Assembly (NCBI GenBank): GCA_013697955.1
Contig: JACCVV010000068.1
Coordinates: forward strand, 20,284 to 84,283
Source: Tatlockia sp.
Lineage (GTDB): Bacteria; Pseudomonadota; Gammaproteobacteria; Legionellales; Legionellaceae
DNA length: 64,000 nucleotides
Direction of reading: 5' to 3'
Both the position numbers and the translations under genes were made by a program. Positions within the stretch are counted from its first letter, which is position 1, and every line of letters begins with the position of its first letter. A model generated the notes under the pieces. It was given only the letters and a program-made list of their open reading frames with translations, was not told the DNA's origin and made no database searches. Below are positions 1 through 8,501 of this stretch, one piece after another.

Positions 1-1
1 C

Positions 2-82
2 AGCCTGACTAATCTTTTTTTTGAATCAAAGCAATTAGATATAGATATTTTAGAAAATTTGTCGAGCTTTAAATATGAATAG
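2..82 (+). CDS. 3' end of an unidentified gene upstream of hsdS
   Basis: An open frame enters from the left edge and ends at a TAG at 80-82. The 26 visible residues end in SSFKYE. It overlaps the ATG of the next gene (75) by 8 bases, so the two are probably translationally coupled in one operon. By position it may be the methyltransferase subunit (hsdM) or another gene of the type I restriction locus, but the visible tail has no diagnostic motif, so no function is assigned. Confidence 0.55.
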   Translation, partial: SLTNLFFESKQLDIDILENLSSFKYE

Positions 83-1265
83 TTTTGAATATAAAAAATT
101 AGCAGATCTTACCTTTCGGATCAAAGTCGGATTTGTTGGCTCGATAAATGACTTTTATTGTAAGCCTGAAAATGGCATTCCAATTATTCGTACTACGGAT
201 ATCGATAGTATAGATTTTGACAAACTCAATTATGTTACAAATGAATTTCATGTCAAAAACAAGAAATCACAGCTAAAAAAGGGTGATTTAATAATTGCTC
301 GGCATGGTGAAAATGGTAATGCAGTCATTTACGAACATGAAAGATGTGCTCAAGTGCTTAATGCAGTAATAATAGAGCCCGATCCAAAGAAAATGAGCTC
401 AGAGTTACTAAAAATATTCTTTGACAGCCCTTTTATAAAGAAGCAAATTTCAGGCTCAGTAAAGGGATCTGTTCAAGACGTTATCAATACTAAACACATA
501 TCCGATTTATTATTGAATATTGATAATAATATCAATTACGATTTTGTAACAAAAGCTATTACTAATTTTAGTAGAAAAATAGCCCTAAACAACAAGATCA
601 ATACCGAGCTAGAAGCCATGGCCAAGCTTATCTACGATTATTGGTTTTTACAATTCGACTTCCCCGATACCAACGGCAAGCCCTACAAATCTTCGGGTGG
701 AAAAATGGTCTACAATGAAGCGCTAAAACGTGAGATTCCAGATGGCTGGAATGTTGGGAAGTTAGGCGATATTATAAAATTGAACTACGGCAAACCTCTA
801 AAAAAGGAATGCAGGTCAGGGCAAGGGTTTCCTGTTGTTGGCTCGGGAGGTATAGTTGGCTTCCATGATATCGCTTTAGTAAAAGGTCCAGGTATAGTTG
901 TTGGGCGTAAAGGAACTGTTGGCAGCATCACGTATTTAGATAATGACTTTCACCCCATTGATACATCATATTTTGTAGGGCTTAAGCTAAAGGTTAGCTT
1001 TTCCTACATCTCGCTCCTATTAAAAACTCTTGGTTTAAGCACAATGAATAGTGATAGCGCTGTTCCTGGTTTAAATAGAGATAGAGCGCTTGATGTGAAT
1101 GTGTTGTTGGCTCCAATTAACTTGATAGAGACCTTTTGCGTAATATTAGACTCAATGTTTATCAAGATGGCCAATTGTAGAAGGCAAAACCAAAAGCTAT
1201 CAGAATTAAGAGACTGGCTTCTTCCCATGCTAATGAACGGTCAAGTCACCGTGAAAGACGTATAA
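75..1265 (+). CDS. hsdS: Type I restriction-modification specificity subunit (HsdS)
   Basis: This is the DNA-recognition subunit of a type I restriction-modification complex, which tells the methyltransferase and the endonuclease which bipartite site to use. The 396 residues have the expected plan. A first target-recognition domain covers about residues 1-160. A central conserved helix follows (INTELEAMAKLIYDYWF, about 176-192), with the usual FDFPDTNGKPYK segment. A second recognition domain begins at IPDGW (about 222), and a final conserved helix reads QNQKLSELRDWLLPMLMNGQV. Length is normal for the family, so the gene looks intact. The ATG at 75 overlaps the preceding gene. No hsdR is visible downstream; the next genes are decayed, so any restriction subunit must lie to the left. 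The locus sits on the ssrA-proximal edge of an apparent island. Confidence 0.9.
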   Translation: MNSFEYKKLADLTFRIKVGFVGSINDFYCKPENGIPIIRTTDIDSIDFDKLNYVTNEFHVKNKKSQLKKGDLIIARHGENGNAVIYEHERCAQVLNAVIIEPDPKKMSSELLKIFFDSPFIKKQISGSVKGSVQDVINTKHISDLLLNIDNNINYDFVTKAITNFSRKIALNNKINTELEAMAKLIYDYWFLQFDFPDTNGKPYKSSGGKMVYNEALKREIPDGWNVGKLGDIIKLNYGKPLKKECRSGQGFPVVGSGGIVGFHDIALVKGPGIVVGRKGTVGSITYLDNDFHPIDTSYFVGLKLKVSFSYISLLLKTLGLSTMNSDSAVPGLNRDRALDVNVLLAPINLIETFCVILDSMFIKMANCRRQNQKLSELRDWLLPMLMNGQVTVKDV

Positions 1266-1294
1266 CTTCAACAGATAAAAAAGGACGTTACATC

Positions 1295-1348
1295 ATGGCA
1301 GAAAAGCATTCAAACTGGCAGTTTTTTAGAAAAAACTCCCGAATCAAT
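1295..1348 (+). pseudogene. Truncated 17-codon ORF after hsdS
   Basis: An AAAAGGAC ribosome-binding site precedes the ATG at 1295. The frame (starting MAEKHSNWQFF) stops after 17 codons at a TGA. The good translation signal and position right after hsdS suggest the beginning of a former operon gene whose remainder has been deleted. It could instead be an unimportant chance ORF. No family is recognised. Confidence 0.25.
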
Positions 1349-1376
1349 GAGGTCAGGGCTTGATACCCGTCAAAAC

Positions 1377-1857
1377 TTAAGATCCATGAATATTTGTAAA
1401 CTCATCAGAATCCACTCCAATCTTTTGCCATAATTCAAGCTCCTCAAGCCGCTTGGCAATTTCTTCCTGTGCAAGAAATTCTTTTTGTGCATTAATGATA
1501 TGCATAAATTGGTTGCCATCCTGCACAGAAAGAACCCCTTTTGCAGTAGCATCGATAATTTTCTTTCCAATCATTGGCAAGGGCTTGCTACGTTCAATAT
1601 CTAATCCCTGTAAATCAATCTGAACATATTGGCTAGTAGCTTTAGGGAGAAACCGTTCTAAACAAAATCGTAGTGCCTGTACATCACCATCCTAGGCACG
1701 CTCGACCAATTTATTCATCAAGTTTTGCATTATCCTCTAAAAGTCTAATGAGTTGACGTTTGTTAAGAGTGCCTGGCCTCTTGCCTGAGGGATTACCTGA
1801 ATGTCCTTTTTGAAACTGGTCATTTTTAATTCTCTCATCTGCATTTTCCCTGCATTT
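1377..1857 (-). pseudogene. Decayed DUF5681-family gene
   Basis: Read on the minus strand, 1857-1712 encodes the family's N-terminal signature (NDQFQKGHSGNPSGKRPG, then NKRQLIRLLEDNAK) and stops at TAA around 1711. The continuation lies in another frame and contains a further TAG at 1693-1695. After that the frame is open as DGDVQALRFCLERFLPKA and runs through the 67-residue stretch ending at 1377. No start codon lies in the signature frame upstream. At least one frameshift, one nonsense codon and loss of the start are therefore visible. DUF5681 proteins are small and occur mostly in prophages and genomic islands; their function is not known to me. The gene faces away from ssrA and supports a degrading mobile element here. 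Confidence 0.75.
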
Positions 1858-1878
1858 TACAGGAAGATGATCAATTTA

Positions 1879-2006
1879 TTAAAAGGTGCTCAATAAAACC
1901 ATTTGAGCATCTTCAATTATTTTGAGCGGCTTTACTTGAAGATAAGTGCCACCACCGCTTTCTCTTTAGGCTTAGCATAATAATTCGAGTATGGTTTAAC
2001 GTCACT
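1879..2006 (-). pseudogene. Tyrosine-recombinase (integrase) N-terminal remnant
   Basis: On the minus strand the segment from 2006 reads SDVK and then, at 1976-1956, AKPKEKA. After a frame change at 1956 it reads GGGTYLQVKPLK (1956-1921) and ends in tandem stops at 1881-1876. The family's N-terminal arm-binding domain (DUF4102) typically reads like L(S/T)D..(R)NAKPKEK....DGGGLYL.V.P, so this appears to be the first 40-45 codons with an internal deletion and no catalytic domain. An AAAGGAG-type ribosome-binding site lies just upstream (about 2017-2025), but the start codon is gone. It sits about 165 bases beyond the ssrA 3' end in the same orientation, the usual place for the integrase of an ssrA-inserted island. 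Confidence 0.6.
1883..1913. repeat. Imperfect 11-bp hairpin
   Basis: Arms 1883-1893 and 1903-1913 pair over 11 positions with one mismatch around a 9-base loop. It lies between the integrase remnant and the DUF5681 pseudogene. It has no clear T-run and may be a leftover terminator or part of the decayed coding sequence. Confidence 0.3.
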
Positions 2007-2007
2007 T

Positions 2008-2088
2008 GGGGGGTATCTCCTTTTTGACTTCTCGATATACCCCAACAAATACCCCCACTATGGATTGGATGCAGGGGGTACTTGTTGG
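2008..2088. repeat. Cluster of GGGGTA repeats with a 15-bp inverted repeat
   Basis: Four copies of a GGGGTAT/GGGGTAC core lie within about 80 bases in both orientations: near 2010-2017, 2035-2042, 2050-2056 and 2074-2081. Two form a 15-bp inverted repeat (2042-2056 with 2074-2088, one mismatch) around a 17-base spacer. The cluster lies between the ssrA 3' end and the integrase remnant. Repeated short motifs here resemble arm-type binding sites of a tyrosine integrase or its excisionase. The inverted repeat could alternatively fold as a terminator for ssrA. Confidence 0.4.
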
Positions 2089-2169
2089 ACAATTGGACGT
2101 ATGAATAGGCCTTTAGGTCAGTATTTACAAGGGGTGATGGGTGTTATAGGAGTGTCTTGGACAGTTAAT

Positions 2170-2583
2170 TGGTGGAGGCGGCGGGGATTGAACCCGCGTC
2201 CGCAAATCCTCTGCCTTTAGATCTACATGCGTAGCCTTGTCATTTAAGTTAACCGTAGACCCTCCGACGGGCAGGATGGTATACGGCGATTCCCTTGATT
2301 TAACAATTTAATTCGGGACGGACTAAATTGCGATCTTATCTTCTATGACCGTTGATTCGATACCGATAAGAAAGCTCGGTCAACGGGGCGCTGGTTTTAT
2401 GGCAGCGCACGGTGCGATGGAAAAACGATCGATTATGCTGCGTCAGCCATAGGTTCGAAAGTTTCTACACCAGCAAAGTTTTCATCGTTTGCATTTATGT
2501 TTAGTGAGTCTGATTTACGAGAGTTTCTCATTCTCGGCATGCACTTCCGGTTTCGCAACCCACGTCGAAGCCAGGTCGCCCCC
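2170..2583 (-). ncRNA. ssrA: Transfer-messenger RNA (tmRNA)
   Basis: The minus strand begins GGGGGCGACCTGGCTTCGACG at 2583, the hallmark 5' end. It finishes with the T-arm sequence GGTTCAATCCCCGCCGCCTCC followed by encoded ACCA, ending at 2170. These two ends form the alanine-tRNA-like domain that is charged by AlaRS and enters stalled ribosomes with SmpB. The tag reading frame resumes at GCA (2492) and ends at TAA (2433), encoding ANDENFAGVETFEPMADAA. This gives 19 residues, clearly longer than the 10-11 residues of the E. coli type tag. The ANDENFA start and AA end are standard. Total mature length is about 414 bases. The 3' end abuts a degraded mobile island. Confidence 0.93.
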
Positions 2584-2598
2584 ATTATGTACACTTAA

Positions 2599-2604
2599 AG
2601 TATA
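2599..2604 (-). promoter_or_regulatory. Probable ssrA -10 box (TATACT)
   Basis: The minus strand carries TATACT at 2604-2599, 15 bases upstream of the mature 5' end of tmRNA. That leaves a short leader to be removed by RNase P. No good -35 hexamer is seen at 17 bases. The assignment is inference from position and hexamer match. Confidence 0.35.
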
Positions 2605-2676
2605 ACATAGAAAAATCCATTTTTTATAGGCTTGATTAAGAATTTCCGACCAAAATTTCCCATTTTATCACAACTT

Positions 2677-4686
2677 TTACTGAATTCCACTTTGTATGAG
2701 CAGGGCGTCGACTTTTGCGGGTCGTCCTCTAAATTGCAAATAGGCGTCTGCGGCTTTTTTTGAACCGCCTACTTCGAGGATTGAATGTAGAAAATCACGG
2801 CCGGTTTGCTCATTAAACACCCCTTCTTCTTCAAAGCGAGAAAAGGCGTCACAGGAAAGTACTTCTGCCCATTTATAACTGTAATAACCAGCAGCATAAC
2901 CCCCGGCAAAAATATGGGTAAAACTATTTTGAAAACGGTTATAAGCTGCGATAGGAACTACTGTTGTTTGCTCACGAACTTCATTTAAAATTTTAGCTAC
3001 CAAGCCAGATTGTTCCTTTTGAAATTCCTGATGAATTCTTAAATCAAATATAGAAAACTCCAGTTGACGCATCAGCGCCATTGCAGAATGGAAATTTTTA
3101 GCTGCTAATAATTTGTTATATAAATCTTCAGGTAGTACTTCACCACTATCTACATGTGCAGTTAGCAATTCTAAAGCACTCTTTTCCCAGCACCAATTCT
3201 CAAAAATCTGACTCGGTAATTCGACTGCATCCCATTCCACACCATTAATACCGGAGGCAGCGAGATAATCTACCTTGGTCAAAACGTGATGCAGGCAGTG
3301 GCCGAATTCGTGGAATAAGGTCAAGACTTCGTCGTGGGATAAGGTAGCCATTTTATTTGCGGAAGGTTTGGCGAAATTACAAGTCAGAGTGGCAATCGGT
3401 AATTGGATACCGCTTTCTAATTTGCGCCTGGATTGCAAGGAATCCATCCAAGCACCATTTCGTTTGTGTTGGCGGGCGAATAGATCTACATAGATATAAC
3501 CACGGAGTTGCTTTTCTTCATCAAGAACCTGATAGCATTTTACTTCTGGATGCCAACTATCAATTTCTTTAACTTCTTCCATATGCATGCCGTAAAGTTT
3601 ATTGACGATTGTAAATAATCCAGTCATCACTTTATTTAAGGAAAAATAGGGCCGCAATTCTTCCTGCGAAATTGCGTAGAACGCCTGGCTTTTTTTCTCG
3701 GAAAGAAAGGCTAGATCCCAGGGCTTTAACTCCTCCAATCCATAGTGATCTTTTGCAAATTTTTTCAATTCCTTAAATTCAGTTTCAGCTTGATTATGGC
3801 CGCGATTAGCTAAATCCAACAGAAAATCCAGCACTTGTTCCATTGAATCTGCCATTTTGGTAGCCAGAGATAATTCTGCATAATTGTCAAAACCTAATAA
3901 TTGAGCTTTTTCCTGACGTAGCATTAACATTTGATCGATGAGTTGTGTATTGTCAAAATGATCAGCACTTGGCCCTTGATCAGAGGCGCGCGTGACAAAA
4001 GCCCAGTACATTTCCTCGCGTAAGGCTCTATCCTCTGCATAAGTAACCACTGCGAGATAGCAAGGAAATTCCAGATTCAAGAGCCACCCATCCAGGCCTT
4101 TTTCAACAGCCAATTCTTGAGCTCTCAGGACTGCATGCTCAGGTAAACCTGCCATGCGCTTATTATCACTAATGTGTATGGTAAATGCTTGACTGGCATC
4201 CAAAACATTATTTTCGAAAAGATTAGAAAGACTCGATAATTGAGTTTGAATTTCTTCCAAACGCTTTTTCTTGTCAGATAATAAAGCAACTCCAGATAGC
4301 TCAAAATCACGGATTAAATCTTCAATAATTTTGACTTGCACTTGATCCAGTTTGGTTTTGTTTATGGTTTTAATTGCATTGTAGAGGTCGTGATTATGAC
4401 CAATTGTAGATTCATAAGCTGATAATTTAGGTAAGCATGCCTTATAACAAGCACGCAGTTTTTTAGAGTTTACAACTGCATGAAGATGTGACAATGGGGA
4501 CCAAAAACGCTCAAGCGCATCATCCATATCATCCATGGGAACCATTAGATTTTCCCAGGTAAATTTTTTATTGTCAGAAAGAATCTGCTTTATTTGTCCT
4601 AGATTTGATTCTAAAAGTTTATCTAGCTCATTTATAAAGCTATCGGTATCAAGCGTTGTGAATTGGGGGAGATTGTTCGACGACAT
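2677..4686 (-). CDS. prlC: Oligopeptidase A (M3 family metallopeptidase)
   Basis: This is a cytoplasmic zinc oligopeptidase of the thimet (M3) family. It cleaves short peptides left by ATP-dependent proteases and signal-peptide remnants. The 669 residues match the usual family length (about 680). The zinc motif HEFGH lies at residues 459-463, followed by the further ligand region SGINGVEWDAVELPSQIFENW about 25-40 residues downstream, as in OpdA. There is no signal peptide, consistent with a cytoplasmic enzyme. The start at 4686 is the only good ATG before conserved sequence. The next gene on the same strand (507 aa) ends 58 bases upstream, so the two may share a transcript. The gene is convergent with nothing and is followed by ssrA on the same strand. 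Confidence 0.93.
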   Translation of the reverse strand: MSSNNLPQFTTLDTDSFINELDKLLESNLGQIKQILSDNKKFTWENLMVPMDDMDDALERFWSPLSHLHAVVNSKKLRACYKACLPKLSAYESTIGHNHDLYNAIKTINKTKLDQVQVKIIEDLIRDFELSGVALLSDKKKRLEEIQTQLSSLSNLFENNVLDASQAFTIHISDNKRMAGLPEHAVLRAQELAVEKGLDGWLLNLEFPCYLAVVTYAEDRALREEMYWAFVTRASDQGPSADHFDNTQLIDQMLMLRQEKAQLLGFDNYAELSLATKMADSMEQVLDFLLDLANRGHNQAETEFKELKKFAKDHYGLEELKPWDLAFLSEKKSQAFYAISQEELRPYFSLNKVMTGLFTIVNKLYGMHMEEVKEIDSWHPEVKCYQVLDEEKQLRGYIYVDLFARQHKRNGAWMDSLQSRRKLESGIQLPIATLTCNFAKPSANKMATLSHDEVLTLFHEFGHCLHHVLTKVDYLAASGINGVEWDAVELPSQIFENWCWEKSALELLTAHVDSGEVLPEDLYNKLLAAKNFHSAMALMRQLEFSIFDLRIHQEFQKEQSGLVAKILNEVREQTTVVPIAAYNRFQNSFTHIFAGGYAAGYYSYKWAEVLSCDAFSRFEEEGVFNEQTGRDFLHSILEVGGSKKAADAYLQFRGRPAKVDALLIQSGIQ

Positions 4687-4744
4687 AAAAACCTCAATGC
4701 TGAATAGTTAAGGATAGCACTGATAAGCCCAGTGCTCCATGTAG

Positions 4745-6268
4745 TTAAAGGATTCCCAGTTGTTGGTAGGTATCATCCAAGTCTTCGTCATTAGTAGAAA
4801 CCTGCCCTAAAGATTCGGAAAGTGATTTTCCAGGTTCTTCATTTGAATCATCTGAATGGTAGAACATTGAACTACGCGAACGCGAGGGCGAAGAGGAAGG
4901 CAATGGAGAAAAACGTCGTTTACCTTCTTCAACAATACCATCAACTTTATTAGATGGTTTTTGACTATCGACCCATTTTCCAATCAGGTAAGTTAATAGA
5001 GTGATCGTTACAATAAGGCATGCGCCTATAAGCGGTATGATAGGATTTGTGAATGCCGGTATGGCAAATAACATTCCTAAAAAAAGTGCAATAGTACTGG
5101 CAATTGATAACCCCAGCCTTTTTTGCTCATACAAATGCCATTGCTCCAGGTGTGTTTGATAACTTGCGATTTCTTCAAAATCACTTTGGTCGTTAGAAAC
5201 AGTTAACGCTATTTCTTTATATTCCACCCTTAACCTGTCTAGCCTGTTTAATTCAATATAAGCCCTGATACTAGCTAAAACCACATCAAAGAAGAAAAGG
5301 CCAATTGTCAGATACATTCCTGCTGCAGATAAACCTCCTACCAATAAAAAACAACCGAGCAAACCGCCAACAAACCATACAGCATCATTAGATAATTCAA
5401 ACCAGCGACGTTGAATCTGGGTTTGTAAACGGGTTTCCCAGTTCAATTTTTTTTCTGCATCAGTTAACCATCTGCTTGGAATAACATGCTTTAAAAGCAG
5501 AAAAAGATTCACCGCCAATCTTGGGAAATAAAATATCCAGGAAAGGTAATTTAAGAGTGGACCAATAAAAGGATCGACCACGTTAATAAATTTGGAATAA
5601 TTTTTAAGGTGTTCTAGAAAAGGCCTCATAGTCATCAAAATGCGTCGAGTCCGAACAACCATCAACCGAGGAAAATTGAGAACTGCAGTGTTGGAACGTA
5701 CTTTTTGAGAAAAAGATTCTCCAAGATAATCTATCACTGGAGTTGTAAAGGTTAAAATTCGCCTCAAGGCTTCTGTAATTAAGTGCGGCCAATTTAATAT
5801 TTCCAGATAGTCGCTCATCCTTTTGGAAAGGGGGAGATTTGGTTCAAAATGATAAACTTTTGGCGTATTAGGAAAATGATATCCACGCATAGCTAACAGA
5901 GTTCGATAAACTTCTTGTTCACTTTTTAGGCGTTCGATTTCACGTGGAACATTAAGTCGTGTATAGATTCGTGTTAATAATTCGGCAAGACTCAAAGCAT
6001 CGACTAGCTGCTGGGTTAGTGCTTCCCTTTCATCTTCGCTTAAGGGGTTAACACCACTTTCTTTTCGAGCGAAATCATGTGCAAGTCGCGCACAAATGAT
6101 TGTGTAACGCAGATTCAATTCAAGATGATTTTTAACCCAAGGGAGGAAAAAATTATCCTCTTTTTCATTCAGCCTTTTGCTAAGCTTCCAGGTTGGAGAA
6201 AATTCGTCGCCATCTTGGCTAAAGGGGTTGCCTATAACAGGCTCTAGTCGTTGCAATACTCCTAACAT
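4745..6268 (-). CDS. Multi-pass membrane protein of unknown function
   Basis: I do not recognise a family. The 507 residues comprise a soluble, helix-rich N-terminal half (about 1-240, with many charged residues) and several hydrophobic segments at about 240-262, 298-335, 387-405 and 409-431. The C-terminal tail (about 440-507) is hydrophilic and disordered-looking. The tail contains a Ser/Arg stretch (SSSPSRSRSS) and then an acidic run with NEEPGKSLSES and NDEDLDD before the end LGIL. Acidic Glu-rich tails are known in many Dot/Icm substrates, so an exported host-membrane protein is possible; an ordinary inner-membrane protein is equally possible. The gene is divergent from tkt with 188 bases between the starts, and lies upstream of prlC on the same strand. 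Confidence 0.7.
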   Translation of the reverse strand: MLGVLQRLEPVIGNPFSQDGDEFSPTWKLSKRLNEKEDNFFLPWVKNHLELNLRYTIICARLAHDFARKESGVNPLSEDEREALTQQLVDALSLAELLTRIYTRLNVPREIERLKSEQEVYRTLLAMRGYHFPNTPKVYHFEPNLPLSKRMSDYLEILNWPHLITEALRRILTFTTPVIDYLGESFSQKVRSNTAVLNFPRLMVVRTRRILMTMRPFLEHLKNYSKFINVVDPFIGPLLNYLSWIFYFPRLAVNLFLLLKHVIPSRWLTDAEKKLNWETRLQTQIQRRWFELSNDAVWFVGGLLGCFLLVGGLSAAGMYLTIGLFFFDVVLASIRAYIELNRLDRLRVEYKEIALTVSNDQSDFEEIASYQTHLEQWHLYEQKRLGLSIASTIALFLGMLFAIPAFTNPIIPLIGACLIVTITLLTYLIGKWVDSQKPSNKVDGIVEEGKRRFSPLPSSSPSRSRSSMFYHSDDSNEEPGKSLSESLGQVSTNDEDLDDTYQQLGIL

Positions 6269-6477
6269 ACAACCTTAAATTAGTTGACACTTAGAAATCA
6301 TCCCAAAAAAAAAGCAAAAAGTAAATTTTAAATAACCGACATAATTGTTTATAATAAAAAGAAAAATTTATTTGTTCATAATATTCGCATTCCAGGGTCT
6401 TTTGAAATTCGTTAACTTGCTGATTAGCAGCTTCTGAGCGACAATAGTGCCCCCTTATGACAGCATTAAGAGAACGC

Positions 6478-8487
6478 ATGAGCCTTTCCAACGATTTAGC
6501 CAATGCTATCCGCTTTTTAAGCATAGACGCCGTCGAACAAGCCCAATCTGGACATCCAGGAATGCCCTTAGGTATGGCAGATATTGCTGCAGTACTTTGG
6601 AAAAAATTCTTAAAGCACAATCCGCAAAATCCTCATTGGTTTAATCGCGATCGTTTTGTTTTATCAAATGGCCATGGTTCGATGTTGATTTATTCCTTGT
6701 TGCATTTAACCGGTTATAAATTAAGCCTGGATGAACTGAAAAATTTTCGCCAATTGCATTCCAAAACGCCGGGTCATCCGGAACATGCGGATACTCCGGG
6801 CATTGAAACTACGACTGGTCCTTTAGGACAAGGTTTGGCGAATGCTGTAGGTATGGCAATTGCCGAAAAAGTATTGGCCAACCAATTCAACCGGACCGAT
6901 CTGGAATTGGTCAACCACTACACCTATTCATTTGTCGGCGATGGCTGTCTAATGGAAGGAATTTCTCATGAAGTTTGTTCTCTTGCAGGAACCCTAGGTC
7001 TTGGTAAATTGATTGTCTTTTATGACGATAACGGCATTTCAATCGACGGTAAAATAGACTCCTGGTTCACTGATGATACCGCAACGCGTTTCAAAGCTTA
7101 CAACTGGCATGTTATAGGTCCAATAGATGGCCATGATCCGCAAGCAATTGAAAAAGCAATTGAAGAAGCCCGCCTTGAAACTGAGAAACCTAGCCTGATT
7201 ATTTGCAAAACAATCATTGGCCTGGGAACACCGGTTGCTGGAAGTGAAAAGGCTCATGGCGCTCCTTTAGGTGCCGCGGGAATTTTGCAAGCGCGAGAAA
7301 ACTTTAACTGGCCTCATTCCCCTTTTATTATCCCTGAGTCGATTTACAACAACTGGAATCATATTGAACAAGGGCAGCGAGAAGAAAAGCAATGGTTAAC
7401 CTCTTGTCATAAATATCAGCAACAATATCAAAATGATTATCATGAATTCTTACGCCGTATAAATAGTGATTTGCCTGATAATTGGGCAGCCTATTCGCAG
7501 GATTATATTGAACAATGCAAATCCAATGATAAAGCACAGGCTACCCGTAAAAGCTCACAACTTTGCATAGAACATTTTGCCAAACTTCTTCCTGAGATGC
7601 TTGGAGGCTCGGCTGATTTAACCGGTTCGAATAATACCGACTGGTCAGGATCCAAAGCCATTAAAACCAATGCTTTCACCGGAAATTACCTTTATTACGG
7701 TGTACGTGAATTTGGAATGGCAGCCATTATGAATGGCTTAGCCCTTCATGGCGGAATTATTCCTTATGGAGGCACTTTTCTAGTTTTTGCTGATTATGCC
7801 AGAAACGCAATTCGCCTAAGCGCACTCATGAAGCAGCGGGTTATTTATGTGTTCACCCATGATTCAATTGGATTAGGTGAAGATGGACCTACTCATCAGC
7901 CCATAGAACACGCAGCTATGCTACGCATGACCCCAAATATGACTTTATGGCGGCCGGCTGATTTAGTAGAAACCGCAGTGGCCTGGCAGCAAGCACTTGA
8001 ACATCAAAATGGTCCCTCTGCTTTGCTTTTGTCGCGTCAAAATCTTCCTGCTTTAAGGCATTCTAAAGACGCTTCACACCTAATTGCTAAAGGCGGTTAC
8101 ATTCTTAGCGATTGCCAGGGTGAACCAGAGGCAATCCTTTTAGCTACCGGCTCCGAAATTCAATTAGCTCTAGAAGCAGCAAAGCAAATGCAAGCAACAG
8201 GTAAAAAAATTCGAGTTGTGTCCATGCCCTGTTGCGAACGTTTTCTTGCTGAAGACGCTGCCTATCAGGAATCTGTATTACCCAAATCCGTTCGTAAACG
8301 TATAGCAATTGAGGCCGCAGCCACTGGTTATTGGTATCGATTTGTTGGTTTGGACGGCGCTGTAATCGGCATCGATCGTTTCGGTGTGTCCGCCCCTGCC
8401 GCTGCAGCATATAATTATTTAGGAATCACTGTCGAAAATATAGTGTTAAGCTTGAAACAGCTCTTCTCAAATGAAGAGTCAATGTAA
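6478..8487 (+). CDS. tkt: Transketolase
   Basis: This ThDP-dependent enzyme transfers two-carbon ketol units between sugar phosphates and links the pentose phosphate pathway to glycolysis. The protein closely follows the E. coli TktA pattern. It has [18 protein letters not shown] near the N-terminus, the ThDP/metal motif [12 protein letters not shown] with DDNGISIDG, and the pyrimidine-domain signatures [14 protein letters not shown] and [17 protein letters not shown] place the start at 6478 ([11 protein letters not shown]), which aligns with the E. coli N-terminus and has AAGAGA upstream. An in-frame ATG at 6457 would add seven residues (676 instead of 669) and lacks a clear ribosome-binding site. 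It is the first gene of an apparent tkt-gap-pgk operon; gap starts 14 bases after its stop. Confidence 0.96.
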   Translation: MSLSNDLANAIRFLSIDAVEQAQSGHPGMPLGMADIAAVLWKKFLKHNPQNPHWFNRDRFVLSNGHGSMLIYSLLHLTGYKLSLDELKNFRQLHSKTPGHPEHADTPGIETTTGPLGQGLANAVGMAIAEKVLANQFNRTDLELVNHYTYSFVGDGCLMEGISHEVCSLAGTLGLGKLIVFYDDNGISIDGKIDSWFTDDTATRFKAYNWHVIGPIDGHDPQAIEKAIEEARLETEKPSLIICKTIIGLGTPVAGSEKAHGAPLGAAGILQARENFNWPHSPFIIPESIYNNWNHIEQGQREEKQWLTSCHKYQQQYQNDYHEFLRRINSDLPDNWAAYSQDYIEQCKSNDKAQATRKSSQLCIEHFAKLLPEMLGGSADLTGSNNTDWSGSKAIKTNAFTGNYLYYGVREFGMAAIMNGLALHGGIIPYGGTFLVFADYARNAIRLSALMKQRVIYVFTHDSIGLGEDGPTHQPIEHAAMLRMTPNMTLWRPADLVETAVAWQQALEHQNGPSALLLSRQNLPALRHSKDASHLIAKGGYILSDCQGEPEAILLATGSEIQLALEAAKQMQATGKKIRVVSMPCCERFLAEDAAYQESVLPKSVRKRIAIEAAATGYWYRFVGLDGAVIGIDRFGVSAPAAAAYNYLGITVENIVLSLKQLFSNEESM

Positions 8488-8501
8488 TCTGGAGAAGTTT
8501 T

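Noticed and set aside
2170..2240. tRNA-like sequence at 2170-2240
   Set aside because: The T-arm and encoded CCA belong to the 3' half of tmRNA; no anticodon arm is present and the matching 5' half is at 2583.
6291..6620. 109-codon open frame on the minus strand
   Set aside because: It overlaps the start of tkt and has no ribosome-binding site or family resemblance.
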